Below, piece after piece: positions 27,001 through 34,755 of a stretch of 64,000 nucleotides of DNA. The DNA comes from Vicingaceae bacterium. GTDB lineage: Bacteria; Bacteroidota; Bacteroidia; Flavobacteriales_E; Vicingaceae. The stretch is taken from positions 124,001-188,000 of the forward strand of contig JAOKCF010000001.1 in assembly GCA_028245195.1 (NCBI GenBank), written 5' to 3'. Position numbers and translations under genes: made by a program. Under the pieces are notes generated by a model that was not told where the DNA came from, did not search any database, and worked only from the letters and a program-made list of their open reading frames with translations. Each line of letters begins with the position of its first letter. Within the stretch, counting starts at the first letter, position 1.

Positions 27001-28984
27001 ATTTAAAATATGGGTATGTTTTCGCGTTTAATGGCTTCGGTCTATTCCAATCCACTCTTGCAAGTGATCTTGCTGGTTCAATAACTGTACCTGCTCCTGC
27101 CGGAGTTGCAACTACTTCCATAATTCTTGCTGGTTCAGACCAAATTGATGCATTGGTATCCGTACAACCTGATAGTGATCTCATTCGAACATAATAATCT
27201 GAGAATATCCCTCGATGAGAATCTTTTGAATCCAAAATATTATAGCCACTAAGAGGGTCATTCACATTATTATAATTATTTGGACTAAAGTCTACGTCTC
27301 GTTTATCTTGATGGTAATTGGCGATAAACGCATTTCTCGACTGCCAAAATGCAGGTTGTTGTCCGTTTCTAGGAGTAGAACTAGTTGCCTCAAAGTGATC
27401 ATTTCTTCTATCTGGTGGATTAAACTGTCGAGCGGAATCCATTGGTGGAACCCAACTGTAACGAGTAGTTCCATCTAATAAAACAGATACACCTTTCATA
27501 ATTGGCTCTGTTAATGGAATAGGATCTTTAACTCGAATGGTTACCGTAGGGTAATTAATTCCAGGAATAGGACAGTGATCATCCGTCACCCGCATTACAA
27601 AGTTGTAAATTCCCTCATTTGTTCCCGGGAAACCTGTTTTTGTTTGAATGTGCTTACAATCTGTTTGCCATACAAACTCAACCCCTATAATGCCTAATCC
27701 TTTTACTACTGTAACCGGAGGAGTTGCCGTTGCATCTACAAATGGTGCAGGGTTACCTCGAAGGAATGCACAGGGGTGAACGTCCTTATTGTTAATAATA
27801 CAAGGCTGTCCGTTTGGATCTGCAGCATACCCTTTAGATGGACCGGTCCTAGACCTAGTAAATAAAAGACCATCGGGTATCATGGTTAAAATTTGAGAGT
27901 ACGGAGCCACATTAATTCGATCGTTATCAAGGACCTGAATTGGAATGGAAACTGTCTGCCCAGCTGTTATAGAAGAAATGATGTTATTTGTTGGTATCCC
28001 ATCAATAAGTACTATAGGTACCTTATTTTGAACACCGGGAAAGCCAGGTAAATCAGGACAATCAAAAATAGAGATTGGAATCTCTCGATATACCGTTGCA
28101 ATACGACGCCCTTCTCTGTAGGCATCAACCTGAACAACGGTAATGTACTTTTTAATACCCACATCGCTATACACTGCTAAACGAGTTACTCCTGTTAATG
28201 GGTTCAAAGTTGCAGGAACATTGTTAATGTTTCTATTTTGATCAGGTGTCGGATTAGTAGGTGAGAAACCAATTTTGTAATTCAATGCTTGAGGATTCGC
28301 TGCTGGCGGATTGTATGGTCTGTCCCAAGAATAAACTAATGAATCTAAATCTTCATCAATAGCGGTGTGATTGTAGGTAAAATCATAACCTCTGCAAATT
28401 AAAGTAGCAGGAAGCGCTCTAAAATTAGGAGAAGAATCAAAACACGGATCAGCAGGTAGACCTCCTGGAAGAGGATACATTACTGCTCGCAAGAGCATAC
28501 TGCCATTCGTGTTTACATTCTCAATATCGTTTGGTCTACAACAAGGAGATGTCCAGAAAAACTTCCAACCGGCAGAAGGAGGTGTTCCTGTAAGCGTAAC
28601 GGGATTTGAATTATAAGTAAACTGCTGAACTGTACCTTGATCTTCATTAGCACAACTATACGGTGTGTTTTCATAAGGTATACAATCAGGAGAAGTATCT
28701 CCATTGTTAGAATTTTGAAATCTTACTATATCTGGTAATAAAGTAATGGAATTAACTACAGAACCACCAACACCGTTTCTTGGTAATGGATTCCCAACTA
28801 TAGTAATTGTTTCGTTTTGAAAAGTCCACTGTATACCAGTACAATCTCGGTAAATTGACATCGAAAAGATGTATTGACCATTTGGCAAACACCTCCAACT
28901 AATTTCTCCCCCCAACACGTGAGAAGCTTTTACATTTGCTGCAAATCCAATGATTACAGCTAAGAGCAGTATTATCTTTTTCAT
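24011..28984 (-). CDS. Giant T9SS-secreted multidomain protein (gliding-motility-type C-terminal domain)
   Basis: A 1657-residue exported protein. The signal peptide is MKKIILLLAVIIGFAANVKA, followed by SHVLGGEISWRCLPNGQYIF, a start shared by a group of large Bacteroidota surface proteins. Several fibronectin-III-like beta-sandwich units follow (for example NNVTRYLVYANYNDGNGFVL, FANYNIQYKRPTAAAWTEIP and TVAYYNVYKTNSRTYSATV). The last 85 residues are a type B T9SS sorting domain: FVPNAFTPDGINNTFGP, FEMTIYNRWGEQVYLTND, GWDGTVDEKDASTGSYVYMI. It is predicted to cross the outer membrane by T9SS and act as adhesin or surface structural protein; ligands are not visible. It is monocistronic, with its own terminator. 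Confidence 0.92.
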   Translation of the reverse strand: MKKIILLLAVIIGFAANVKASHVLGGEISWRCLPNGQYIFSMSIYRDCTGIQWTFQNETITIVGNPLPRNGVGGSVVNSITLLPDIVRFQNSNNGDTSPDCIPYENTPYSCANEDQGTVQQFTYNSNPVTLTGTPPSAGWKFFWTSPCCRPNDIENVNTNGSMLLRAVMYPLPGGLPADPCFDSSPNFRALPATLICRGYDFTYNHTAIDEDLDSLVYSWDRPYNPPAANPQALNYKIGFSPTNPTPDQNRNINNVPATLNPLTGVTRLAVYSDVGIKKYITVVQVDAYREGRRIATVYREIPISIFDCPDLPGFPGVQNKVPIVLIDGIPTNNIISSITAGQTVSIPIQVLDNDRINVAPYSQILTMIPDGLLFTRSRTGPSKGYAADPNGQPCIINNKDVHPCAFLRGNPAPFVDATATPPVTVVKGLGIIGVEFVWQTDCKHIQTKTGFPGTNEGIYNFVMRVTDDHCPIPGINYPTVTIRVKDPIPLTEPIMKGVSVLLDGTTRYSWVPPMDSARQFNPPDRRNDHFEATSSTPRNGQQPAFWQSRNAFIANYHQDKRDVDFSPNNYNNVNDPLSGYNILDSKDSHRGIFSDYYVRMRSLSGCTDTNASIWSEPARIMEVVATPAGAGTVIEPARSLARVDWNRPKPLNAKTYPYFKYESPTHFYIYANDSISNGGVATNSNWFIIGDTNATTYDVGATSCSNYVGFRVEARDTVITWKEGSGGARSDSLDTLYFSTFSTIDTMFMIAPSFIPDPTFDTVEVRADGTVFLRINLQGKRTTGSYRIFQNDTTPANLLTTVNALEDSVVVLNGADVNGKNILIQAIDACKPLNLYYISSYNTMLATGFLSDPCAGEYTLNWNQPASSIGTRPANPNNVTRYLVYANYNDGNGFVLVATVNDRNTTTAIVGGMSRGNTVRFKVIAADSRGKVNISAIHEYTAPIDLATDDLVGPPIPRCTFVNDNGSVTLSWVPAIDRVNNFANYNIQYKRPTAAAWTEIPGDADDNLVIGDDNYTITGINAQNEQYDFRITSLAGCDGLQDSTYNEISSIFLSASPRQGVLQVITDLSWNPAGPDYTGLGNFFDLFIAENTDPLANASSAQFGGVHSETIQTDSCRLPVSYRLNYTDDLYQAVGFTCQVQSSVADTVHLDTVPPAPEHLAMLTFDRVSKTLRAHWIGDGLGVDSLNFNTIFGVNSGQPNNVDLTGDAVWIDNNAPFRSCQFPLSILDATDTVRVVGSIAKDKCNNVTRVPAVYHKSMNVDVEWKVCDSTNVVSWTQYVGLNPDFDVEYSVWYSDDNFTPWQEIPNSTTTDSTFDHLIADGGLTYYYQVQAKSLDPTFPGYVTPFSNVDSAYSVYEDTPLYYYLTNATVLPNDRVEVKYFRDVLTPVKGYTVFRGDNQNELLPQAYFNARELGTADRFTFIDETADVNAQEYYYQVVSQNDCDILTSRSNFGRTIHLVVESDDEGLTNTLKWNRYIDWDSTVAYYNVYKTNSRTYSATVYKQVMPNSAYDYNVFVDELAQDVTSTGKYYYRVEAVQGPILPSAVNGYPNDLTPQVSNSNIAEALQDPLMFVPNAFTPDGINNTFGPKGQFFQFNKFEMTIYNRWGEQVYLTNDINKGWDGTVDEKDASTGSYVYMIRYLDGDGEEKRKKGSVTLIR

Positions 28985-29040
28985 AATTCTATTTTTTTAC
29001 ATCTTAATGACGCGACATTTTCCAATGGTTGCCGGCAAAT

Positions 29041-30318
29041 TTAAAGTTTTCCAACCACTATTTTTTTCAACGCGGAATAATCCATGAAGTTTTGCGCTGC
29101 CGCTTGAATTTTCTCTGCATTCATTTCTTTAATTTCCTGAATTAAATTTTCATAATAACCATAGCTCAGGCCTTGGTTGTTTAGCATTTGAAACCTAGCC
29201 ATTGCATTAAACGATCCATCAAATCCTTTCATAATATTACCTAAAATATAGTTTTTCACCAATTTTAGCTCATCTTGAGAAACCAATACATTGTGCAATT
29301 GATTCATTTCAAATTCAATTTCCTTCAAGGTAGAAGCTGTTACCTCTGCACCCACTTCTGTTGAAACGATGAAGTACGATAACTTTTCTAGGTGAGTTAC
29401 GCCGCTACCAATACCATAAGTATACCCTTTATCTTCACGAATGTTACTCATTAAGCGGGAACCAAAATAACCTCCCAAGATAGTATTTGCCACAAATAAA
29501 GCAGGAAAGTCTGCATGACTTCTATTAATTGTTACAGCTCCTAAACGAATTGCAGATTGAATGGCGCCCTTTTTTTCAATCACTTTCAAATCAGAAACTT
29601 TTGTTTCGTCAAATGTCATAGCTATTAATGGCTCATTTCGCACAGCAACCTTCTGGTTAAATACCTCTTCCACCGCATGTAACACCTCAGCGGACACCTT
29701 ACCCGACAAATAAATCTGAAAAGTAGCAGCCTTGTATCTTTTATTGTAGAATGAAATGAGGTCATCTCGCTGCACTTCTGCGTAGTTATTTGCATTCACC
29801 TTCCAACTGTAAGGATGGTCTTTGCCCAACAACTCTTCCATAAATTCATTTCGCGCTACCCAGCCAACTTTTTCTTGATTTACCTCAAATTTCTGAGCAT
29901 TAATTTTCAAGTAGTTCTCAATTTCTTTTTGCGGAAAATTTGCTGTATACAAGATCGCCTGTAAATAGGGCAATAACTTTGGAATACTTCTTTCCAAGCA
30001 ATGCAACACAATCGAAGCTTTATCGGTCGAGCATGAGGTGTCTAAAAAAGCCCCTTCATTGTCAAAAAAACTTGCAATCTCATACGCTGAATATTGCTCA
30101 CAGCCTTCCAAAATCATGTGATTCACCATCGTTGCAATTAGCGCTTTGTCCTGAAAATTAGACCCTGCTTCAAATTCCAACTCCAGTTTAACCACCTTAC
30201 AATCGTCCTGAAGGATACTATGGCATTGAATTCCTGATCGAAAAACGGTTGTTTGCGCTTTTACAAATTCTATTTTCTCAATCTCCTTCTGATTCGGTGC
30301 TACACTTCTATCAATCAT
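29041..30318 (-). CDS. M16-family peptidase subunit lacking the zinc motif
   Basis: A 425-residue protein with the two-domain M16 fold (RSHADFPALFVANTILGGYF, then GSRLMSNIREDKGYTYGIGS are the classical C-terminal blocks). The HxxEH zinc site is absent: the corresponding position reads ATMVNHMILEGCEQYSA. It therefore matches the non-catalytic partner of heterodimeric M16B peptidases, which supplies substrate-binding Arg/Tyr residues (here in the RSRLM-type and YTYG region). Its start overlaps the stop of the catalytic subunit gene by 4 nt (ATGA-type), which supports a complex. No signal peptide is seen, so it is probably cytoplasmic. Confidence 0.88.
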   Translation of the reverse strand: MIDRSVAPNQKEIEKIEFVKAQTTVFRSGIQCHSILQDDCKVVKLELEFEAGSNFQDKALIATMVNHMILEGCEQYSAYEIASFFDNEGAFLDTSCSTDKASIVLHCLERSIPKLLPYLQAILYTANFPQKEIENYLKINAQKFEVNQEKVGWVARNEFMEELLGKDHPYSWKVNANNYAEVQRDDLISFYNKRYKAATFQIYLSGKVSAEVLHAVEEVFNQKVAVRNEPLIAMTFDETKVSDLKVIEKKGAIQSAIRLGAVTINRSHADFPALFVANTILGGYFGSRLMSNIREDKGYTYGIGSGVTHLEKLSYFIVSTEVGAEVTASTLKEIEFEMNQLHNVLVSQDELKLVKNYILGNIMKGFDGSFNAMARFQMLNNQGLSYGYYENLIQEIKEMNAEKIQAAAQNFMDYSALKKIVVGKL

Positions 30319-31556
30319 ACTTTTTTAGCTTTGTAAATTAATTTCGAGCGGTTTTCTTTGCGCAGCACGTTTTTAGCAACCCGCTGAATAGTTTCTACTG
30401 AAACCTTATCGTACAATTCAAACTCGTAGTTAAACAATTCGGGTTCCTTTACCAAGGCACATATGGCCAACCCCATTGCTTTATTCAATGCAGAAGTTTT
30501 TCCGAATTCAAAGGTTGCCTCTGCCTTGTTCTTCACTTTTTTCAACTCTTCCACTTCTACTCCATTTTCCACCAATTCCAACAATTCTTGATCTATGGCA
30601 GCTTCTGCTTCCTCATAGGTAACGCCTTCACTTAGTTTAGCAGAAATAATAAATAGGCCGGTTTCCATATCACCTGTTACAAAAGCATCAATCTCAGCGA
30701 AGAGATTTGTTTTTTTCAGTAAGCGTTCGTAAAATCGAGAAGAGTCACCCCTTGAAATTACATCTGAAAGCAAATCTACCGCGTAATAATCAGCATCATT
30801 TTTCGAAGGCATGTGATAGGCATAATACAACGCGTTTAGGGGAACATCTCTTTCCACTTCTAATACTCGTTCTTCTTTTTGAAAAGGCTCAAGAGGTAAA
30901 TTTCGTACCACTTTCTTTTTTGATGGAATGTCCCCAAACCATTTTTCGGTCAACCTCTTCACCTCTTCAAATTCAAGGTCACCTGAAATCGAAAGAATTG
31001 CATTTCCCGGATAATAATGGCGCTTAAAAAAAGCCTTTACATCATCCATGGTAGCCGTTTCAATATGCTTTATTTCCTTTCCAATGGTTGCCCAACGGTA
31101 GGGGTGTTTCTTATATGCTAACGGCCGTAATAACAAATACACATCTCCATATGGCTGATTAAGGTATCGCTGTGCAAATTCTTCAATCACCACTTGCCGT
31201 TGCACTTCAAGACTCTTATCTGAAAATGCCAAACTCAACATTCTATCTGATTCTAGCCAAAAGGCAGTCTCAATGTTATTTTTGGGGAGAGTGATATAAT
31301 AATTTGTCATGTCTGTTGATGTGAATGCATTATTCTCACCTCCAACCCTTTGTAACGGGCCATCGAAAGATGGAATATTAATCGACCCTCCGAACATTAA
31401 GTGCTCGAATAAATGAGCAAATCCAGTTTTGTTTTCGTCCTCATCTTTCGACCCAACATCGTATAATAAGTTAAAAGCAACAATGGGAGTCGTTTTATCT
31501 TCATTAAAAATTAAACGAAGACCATTCGTCAATTGGTGATCTTTAAATTCAACCAT
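30315..31556 (-). CDS. M16-family zinc peptidase, catalytic subunit
   Basis: A 413-residue pitrilysin-type metallopeptidase. The inverted zinc motif is present as HLFEH (His48, Glu51, His52) in KTGFAHLFEHLMFGGS, with the distal acidic ligand in the following helix region (RQVVIEEFAQRY). The second domain contains VDLLSDVISRGDSSRFYERL. It is translationally coupled to the non-catalytic partner at 29041. Such pairs degrade small peptides or process signal sequences; in Bacteroidota they are cytoplasmic or periplasmic, but no signal peptide is present here. A TAATTTCG sequence upstream is a one-mismatch promoter match. Confidence 0.92.
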   Translation of the reverse strand: MVEFKDHQLTNGLRLIFNEDKTTPIVAFNLLYDVGSKDEDENKTGFAHLFEHLMFGGSINIPSFDGPLQRVGGENNAFTSTDMTNYYITLPKNNIETAFWLESDRMLSLAFSDKSLEVQRQVVIEEFAQRYLNQPYGDVYLLLRPLAYKKHPYRWATIGKEIKHIETATMDDVKAFFKRHYYPGNAILSISGDLEFEEVKRLTEKWFGDIPSKKKVVRNLPLEPFQKEERVLEVERDVPLNALYYAYHMPSKNDADYYAVDLLSDVISRGDSSRFYERLLKKTNLFAEIDAFVTGDMETGLFIISAKLSEGVTYEEAEAAIDQELLELVENGVEVEELKKVKNKAEATFEFGKTSALNKAMGLAICALVKEPELFNYEFELYDKVSVETIQRVAKNVLRKENRSKLIYKAKKV

Positions 31557-31659
31557 ATCAAAATATTTCTAAAATTTGATTCCCGAAATTAAGCTAAAAT
31601 GAAGCCGAGTACAACATTTATTTAAAGAGTGTTAGATAGGATAAAAATAATTTTTACGT

Positions 31660-31667
31660 TATATTTG
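31660..31667 (+). promoter_or_regulatory. Putative -7 element of the outer-membrane protein gene
   Basis: TATATTTG is a perfect TAnnTTTG and is followed after 5 nt (TTACT) by the ATG at 31673, the same spacing as at 13236. It predicts a leaderless mRNA. Confidence 0.5.
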
Positions 31668-31672
31668 TTACT

Positions 31673-32584
31673 ATGAAAAAAGCAAGTATTCTTTTAATTA
31701 TTTTTTGTAGCCTAGCACTCAGCTCTTCAGCGCAATACAGCATGGATTTTGGTGTAAATTTAGGTGGCGCAAATTATGTTGGTGATGTTGGTGGAAGTCA
31801 ATCAAAGTCACAACCTTGGCTTTTGGACATGAATCTCTCTCGGACGCGTTATAGTTTTGGAGGATTTTACAGGTATAATTTCACTCGAAACATTGCAGCA
31901 AAAGTTTCTCTTAACTACGCTCGAATATCTGGCGCAGACAGTTTATCAGGAATTGCTTCCCAGCGCGCTCGAAATTTAAGTTTTAGAACAGATATTATTG
32001 AAGCACAAATAACGGCAGAATATTATTTTTTCACAAGGAAGAACATTAATAGAGCATCCTACACAAGAATTGACTTTGGTTCATACGCCTTTGCCGGTGC
32101 TGGTGTTGCACTTTTTTACCCGTATGCTGAGCTTGACAACAAGTGGTATTCTCTGCGACCACTGCAGACAGAGGGTGTAGATAATTCGTACGATGAAATG
32201 ACAATTGTTGTGCCGTTAGGTATCGGAGCCCACCTAACTTTTAATAAAAAATTAAGAGTAGGAATTGAACTCGGTTATCGTTTTACATTTACCGACTATT
32301 TAGACGATATTAGCACGCGCTATGCAGATGAAGCAGATTTGCCATTTTTAGAATCAGTTGCTCTTGCAAACAGAAGCGATGAAGCTTATTTTAGAGGAGA
32401 TCCAGAACTTCCAAACATAGGTAGCTTTCAAGCTGGGAAAACAAGAGGAAATCCCGAATATAATGATGGTTATTTTTTAGGTCAAATTTCAGTGAGCTAT
32501 ACCATCGTCAATCGAAATTCATTTTCTAAAGCACGATACAGAAAAATCATTTACAGAAAACGACGAGTTCGTTCTAAGTTTTAG
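31673..32584 (+). CDS. DUF6089-like outer-membrane beta-barrel protein
   Basis: A 303-residue outer-membrane protein. The signal peptide is ASILLIIFCSLALSSSAQ. The mature part starts YSMDFGVNLGGANYVGDVGG, typical of the DUF6089 group, and continues with alternating beta strands (GGFYRYNFTRNIAAKVSLNY, IEAQITAEYYFF, VVPLGIGAHLTFN, RVGIELGYRFTFTDYLDD). The C-terminus is very basic (RYRKIIYRKRRVRSKF) instead of ending in an aromatic barrel signal, so the tail may protrude into the periplasm. It is monocistronic and is closed by a strong terminator. Its role in this phylum is not established. Confidence 0.82.
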   Translation: MKKASILLIIFCSLALSSSAQYSMDFGVNLGGANYVGDVGGSQSKSQPWLLDMNLSRTRYSFGGFYRYNFTRNIAAKVSLNYARISGADSLSGIASQRARNLSFRTDIIEAQITAEYYFFTRKNINRASYTRIDFGSYAFAGAGVALFYPYAELDNKWYSLRPLQTEGVDNSYDEMTIVVPLGIGAHLTFNKKLRVGIELGYRFTFTDYLDDISTRYADEADLPFLESVALANRSDEAYFRGDPELPNIGSFQAGKTRGNPEYNDGYFLGQISVSYTIVNRNSFSKARYRKIIYRKRRVRSKF

Positions 32585-32601
32585 AACATAAACTAAAGAT
32601 T

Positions 32602-32642
32602 AAAAAAATAGGTTAAAACGGTTGTTTTAACCTATTTTTTTT
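32602..32642. terminator. Strong bidirectional terminator after the outer-membrane protein gene
   Basis: An 18-bp perfect stem, A-run plus TAGGTTAAAAC (32602-32619) pairing with GTTTTAACCTA plus T-run (32624-32642), closes a 4-nt loop. It begins 17 nt after the stop at 32584. The A and T runs on both sides allow it to stop transcripts from either strand, including read-through from the polysaccharide locus. Confidence 0.85.
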
Positions 32643-33446
32643 GATGTAAAATTCCTCGGTTCATTGTTCTCTGTTATTTTCCTATTCACTTCGATACAAT
32701 CTCGTGAAAAATTTGATTGCTCTCGGAGCTGTTAAATATTATTGGGTTTACTTTAAAGCCATAATACCTCTTCTGCCTTGGAACTATCTTGTTTGGCGGA
32801 CTTCAGGAGATGTTTGGCTTCGTTTTGATTTACACAAAAGGAATAAAAAGAGGAATTCTTGCAAATGGTTCTATTTTAAGTAAGGATTTTTGATAACAGT
32901 TAGATTAATTTTAACATAATCTTACTTGTAATCAAACCAACATTTTCTTTTTTTCGCCGTAAAAAAAACAAAGCAAAAAAAACTCGTCCTCTGATTTAAT
33001 TTAAAAAAAATACTTCTTAAACTTTGAAGGAAATGGCAACTTATTCAGCTAAGCTGAATTTCAAATATCCATTTCTTAGTTTCAAAGTTCTTTGAAATTT
33101 TTTGGAAAATTATCTCAAGGGACATTTTGGTAATCTGATGTAGATTAATTGTTTTAAAAATGAGGCATTACCTTCAACATTGATAAAATTTTATAAAAAT
33201 CAACAAAGAACCTTAGCGAGATTGTGAAGCTCAACATCTTTGATTTGAGATCAAGCAACCGAGCTTAGGTTATTAACAGATTGTTAAAATGAAGTTTCAG
33301 AGGACGAGCTTTTTGCTTAGTTTTTTTAGTTTATACTGAGCGTCAGTCGAAGTAGTAAAAAATGAAGAGAAGTTAAACTTAATTCAATCAATTATTTTTA
33401 AATTCTGAAATTGAAGAGATACCAAACAAAGAACAAGAAAACTAAA
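32643..33446. other. Gene-free boundary between backbone and polysaccharide locus
   Basis: About 800 bp with no convincing gene. The left third has an open frame from a GTG at 32704 to 32883 (59 codons) without recognisable features. The centre and right hold an element with terminal inverted repeats (32961-33327, listed separately). Just beyond it, 33336-33346 reads CTGAGCGTCAG, a small dyad in a stretch (GAGCGTCAGTCGAAG) that resembles interspersed intergenic repeats I recall from this phylum. No tRNA was seen. Confidence 0.6.
32961..33327. repeat. Roughly 367-bp element with imperfect terminal inverted repeats (MITE-like)
   Basis: The left end (32961-32994) is an A-run with AAAGC, another A-run and CTCGTCCTCTGA. 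The right end (33297-33327) is TCAGAGGACGAGC, T-run, GCTTAG, T-run. The innermost 12 bp (CTCGTCCTCTGA / TCAGAGGACGAG) pair perfectly, and the outer parts pair with one substitution at CAAAG/CTAAG and a different length of the A/T run. A smaller internal pair, AACCTTAGC (33209 region) and GCTTAGGTT (33263 region), lies towards the right end. No transposase ORF is present and no flanking target duplication is obvious. It could be a non-autonomous element, an eroded IS, or a structured RNA. Confidence 0.55.
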
Positions 33447-34196
33447 CTACTTCCTTACATATTGTAAAACCTTCCTCAACGGCTTAAGCAACATGGTATA
33501 TGGTCTAGGCTGCAAACCGTTCATGCGCCAAGCTTTTCGGTCTTCTTTGTTGGCTTTTATTCTATTGATTAATGAAACGTTACTCATTCCCCCTACTCGC
33601 ATGCGCACCAATGGACGTGGCAAATAGCAAGTAGAAATATTATTCTTATGTAAGAAACGGAGCATCAATTCATAATCTGCTGCCGACTTTAAATCTAAAT
33701 TAAAATTGCCATACTTTTCATAAGCCTTTCGTTTCACAAAAAAAGTAGGATGCGGAGGCATCCAGCCGCACAAAAACTTTTGTCGGTTGTATTTGCCTGA
33801 AACCCAGTTACGAACAACTTTATTTGTGTCTTCTGTCGCCACATAATACAAATCAGAATAGAGACTGTCAGCCTTTTCCCGTTGCATTTGCTGTACTACC
33901 TCGGATATTACGGAATTGTCAATATAGAAGTCATCGGAATTTAAGATTCCTATTATATCTCCTGTACTAAGCTGTATTCCCTTGTTGATGGCATCATACA
34001 TTCCTTTGTCCTTTTCTGAAACCAGGACAGAGATATCGTTTTTATACTTATCCATAATCTGTAACGTTTCATCCGAGGACGCCCCATCAATAATGATGTA
34101 TTCGATAGCATCGTAAGTCTGACCTAATACAGACTGAATAGTATCTTCAATGGTAGTAGCTGAATTATAACATACGGTTATGATGGAAACTTTCAT
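33447..34196 (-). CDS. Family 2 glycosyltransferase (distal end of the polysaccharide locus)
   Basis: GT-A fold inverting glycosyltransferase. From the ATG at 34196 it has 249 residues: MKVSIITVCYNSATTIEDTI is the standard GT2 start, IIIDGASSDETL the nucleotide-binding part, and GILNSDDFY the DXD-like metal site, followed by CGWMPPHPTFFVKRKAYE and the acceptor-side SAADYELMLRFLHK. This pattern is close to WcaA/WcaE-like transferases of colanic-acid type loci. A longer in-frame start at 34256 overlaps the upstream acetyltransferase gene and is less likely. It begins 1 nt after that gene's stop and is the last gene of the locus. Confidence 0.88.
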   Translation of the reverse strand: MKVSIITVCYNSATTIEDTIQSVLGQTYDAIEYIIIDGASSDETLQIMDKYKNDISVLVSEKDKGMYDAINKGIQLSTGDIIGILNSDDFYIDNSVISEVVQQMQREKADSLYSDLYYVATEDTNKVVRNWVSGKYNRQKFLCGWMPPHPTFFVKRKAYEKYGNFNLDLKSAADYELMLRFLHKNNISTCYLPRPLVRMRVGGMSNVSLINRIKANKEDRKAWRMNGLQPRPYTMLLKPLRKVLQYVRK

Positions 34197-34197
34197 G

Positions 34198-34755
34198 CTA
34201 TTCCTTAATTTGTCGTTCTTTGATAAAAACTGCAGGATTACCCCTATAAATACCATTCGCCTTCAAATCTTTAGAAGCTATAGAACCTACGGATAATATT
34301 GCATTTTCGTGAAGGGTTACCACGGGACACACCACTGTCTTTGCACCAACCCAAGCGCCACTTTTTAAATGGATATCTCCAACCATCAAATCGAAGGATG
34401 CCTTCGCATAGTCATGATTACCAGTTAATAGCATTGCTCCTTGGGAGATACAACAATTGTCTTCGATGGTGACAGGCGCTAAGTTATCGATCCACACCCC
34501 TTCTCCAATCCAGGAATAGTCCCCTATGCTTAGTTTCCAAGGATACTTAACGCTCACCTTTGGTTTTATGACTACTCCTTTGCCAATTCGTGCACCAAAC
34601 CAACGGAGCAAATTTACTTTCAGTGCGTTCAATGGAAATAAAGCCGAGTTAAAAATTATAGCATTCATAAAATACCACAGAAGCCTTTTCACTGGACTCC
34701 CTCCTGGTTGAAAACAATCGTTATTGAAAGAAGAGAGATCAACTTTAGTGCTCAA
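34198..34755 (-). CDS. WcaF-like hexapeptide O-acetyltransferase
   Basis: A left-handed beta-helix acetyltransferase of the colanic-acid WcaF group, expected to O-acetylate a sugar of the repeat unit using acetyl-CoA. The chosen start is TTG at 34755, giving 185 residues starting at STKVDLSSFNN, which matches the family start and length; an ATG at 34824 would add 23 non-conserved residues and overlap the upstream gene by 80 nt. Seen in the sequence are QPGGSPVKRLLWYF, hexad repeats with the catalytic His in LLTGNHDYAKASFDL, and the C-terminal SIASKDLKANGIYRGNPA. It overlaps the upstream glycosyltransferase stop by 11 nt. Confidence 0.85.
   Translation of the reverse strand: MSTKVDLSSFNNDCFQPGGSPVKRLLWYFMNAIIFNSALFPLNALKVNLLRWFGARIGKGVVIKPKVSVKYPWKLSIGDYSWIGEGVWIDNLAPVTIEDNCCISQGAMLLTGNHDYAKASFDLMVGDIHLKSGAWVGAKTVVCPVVTLHENAILSVGSIASKDLKANGIYRGNPAVFIKERQIKE

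Noticed and set aside
32704-32883. 59-codon GTG-led open frame in the boundary region (AVKYYWVYFKAIIPLLPWN)
   Set aside because: No promoter, no ribosome binding site and no recognised domain; AT-rich open frames of this size occur by chance. Could be a gene remnant, but it is not supported.
33336-33346. CTGAGCGTCAG dyad in a GAGCGTCAGTCGAAG stretch, similar to remembered interspersed repeats
   Set aside because: Only one copy in the window, so repeat status cannot be shown here.
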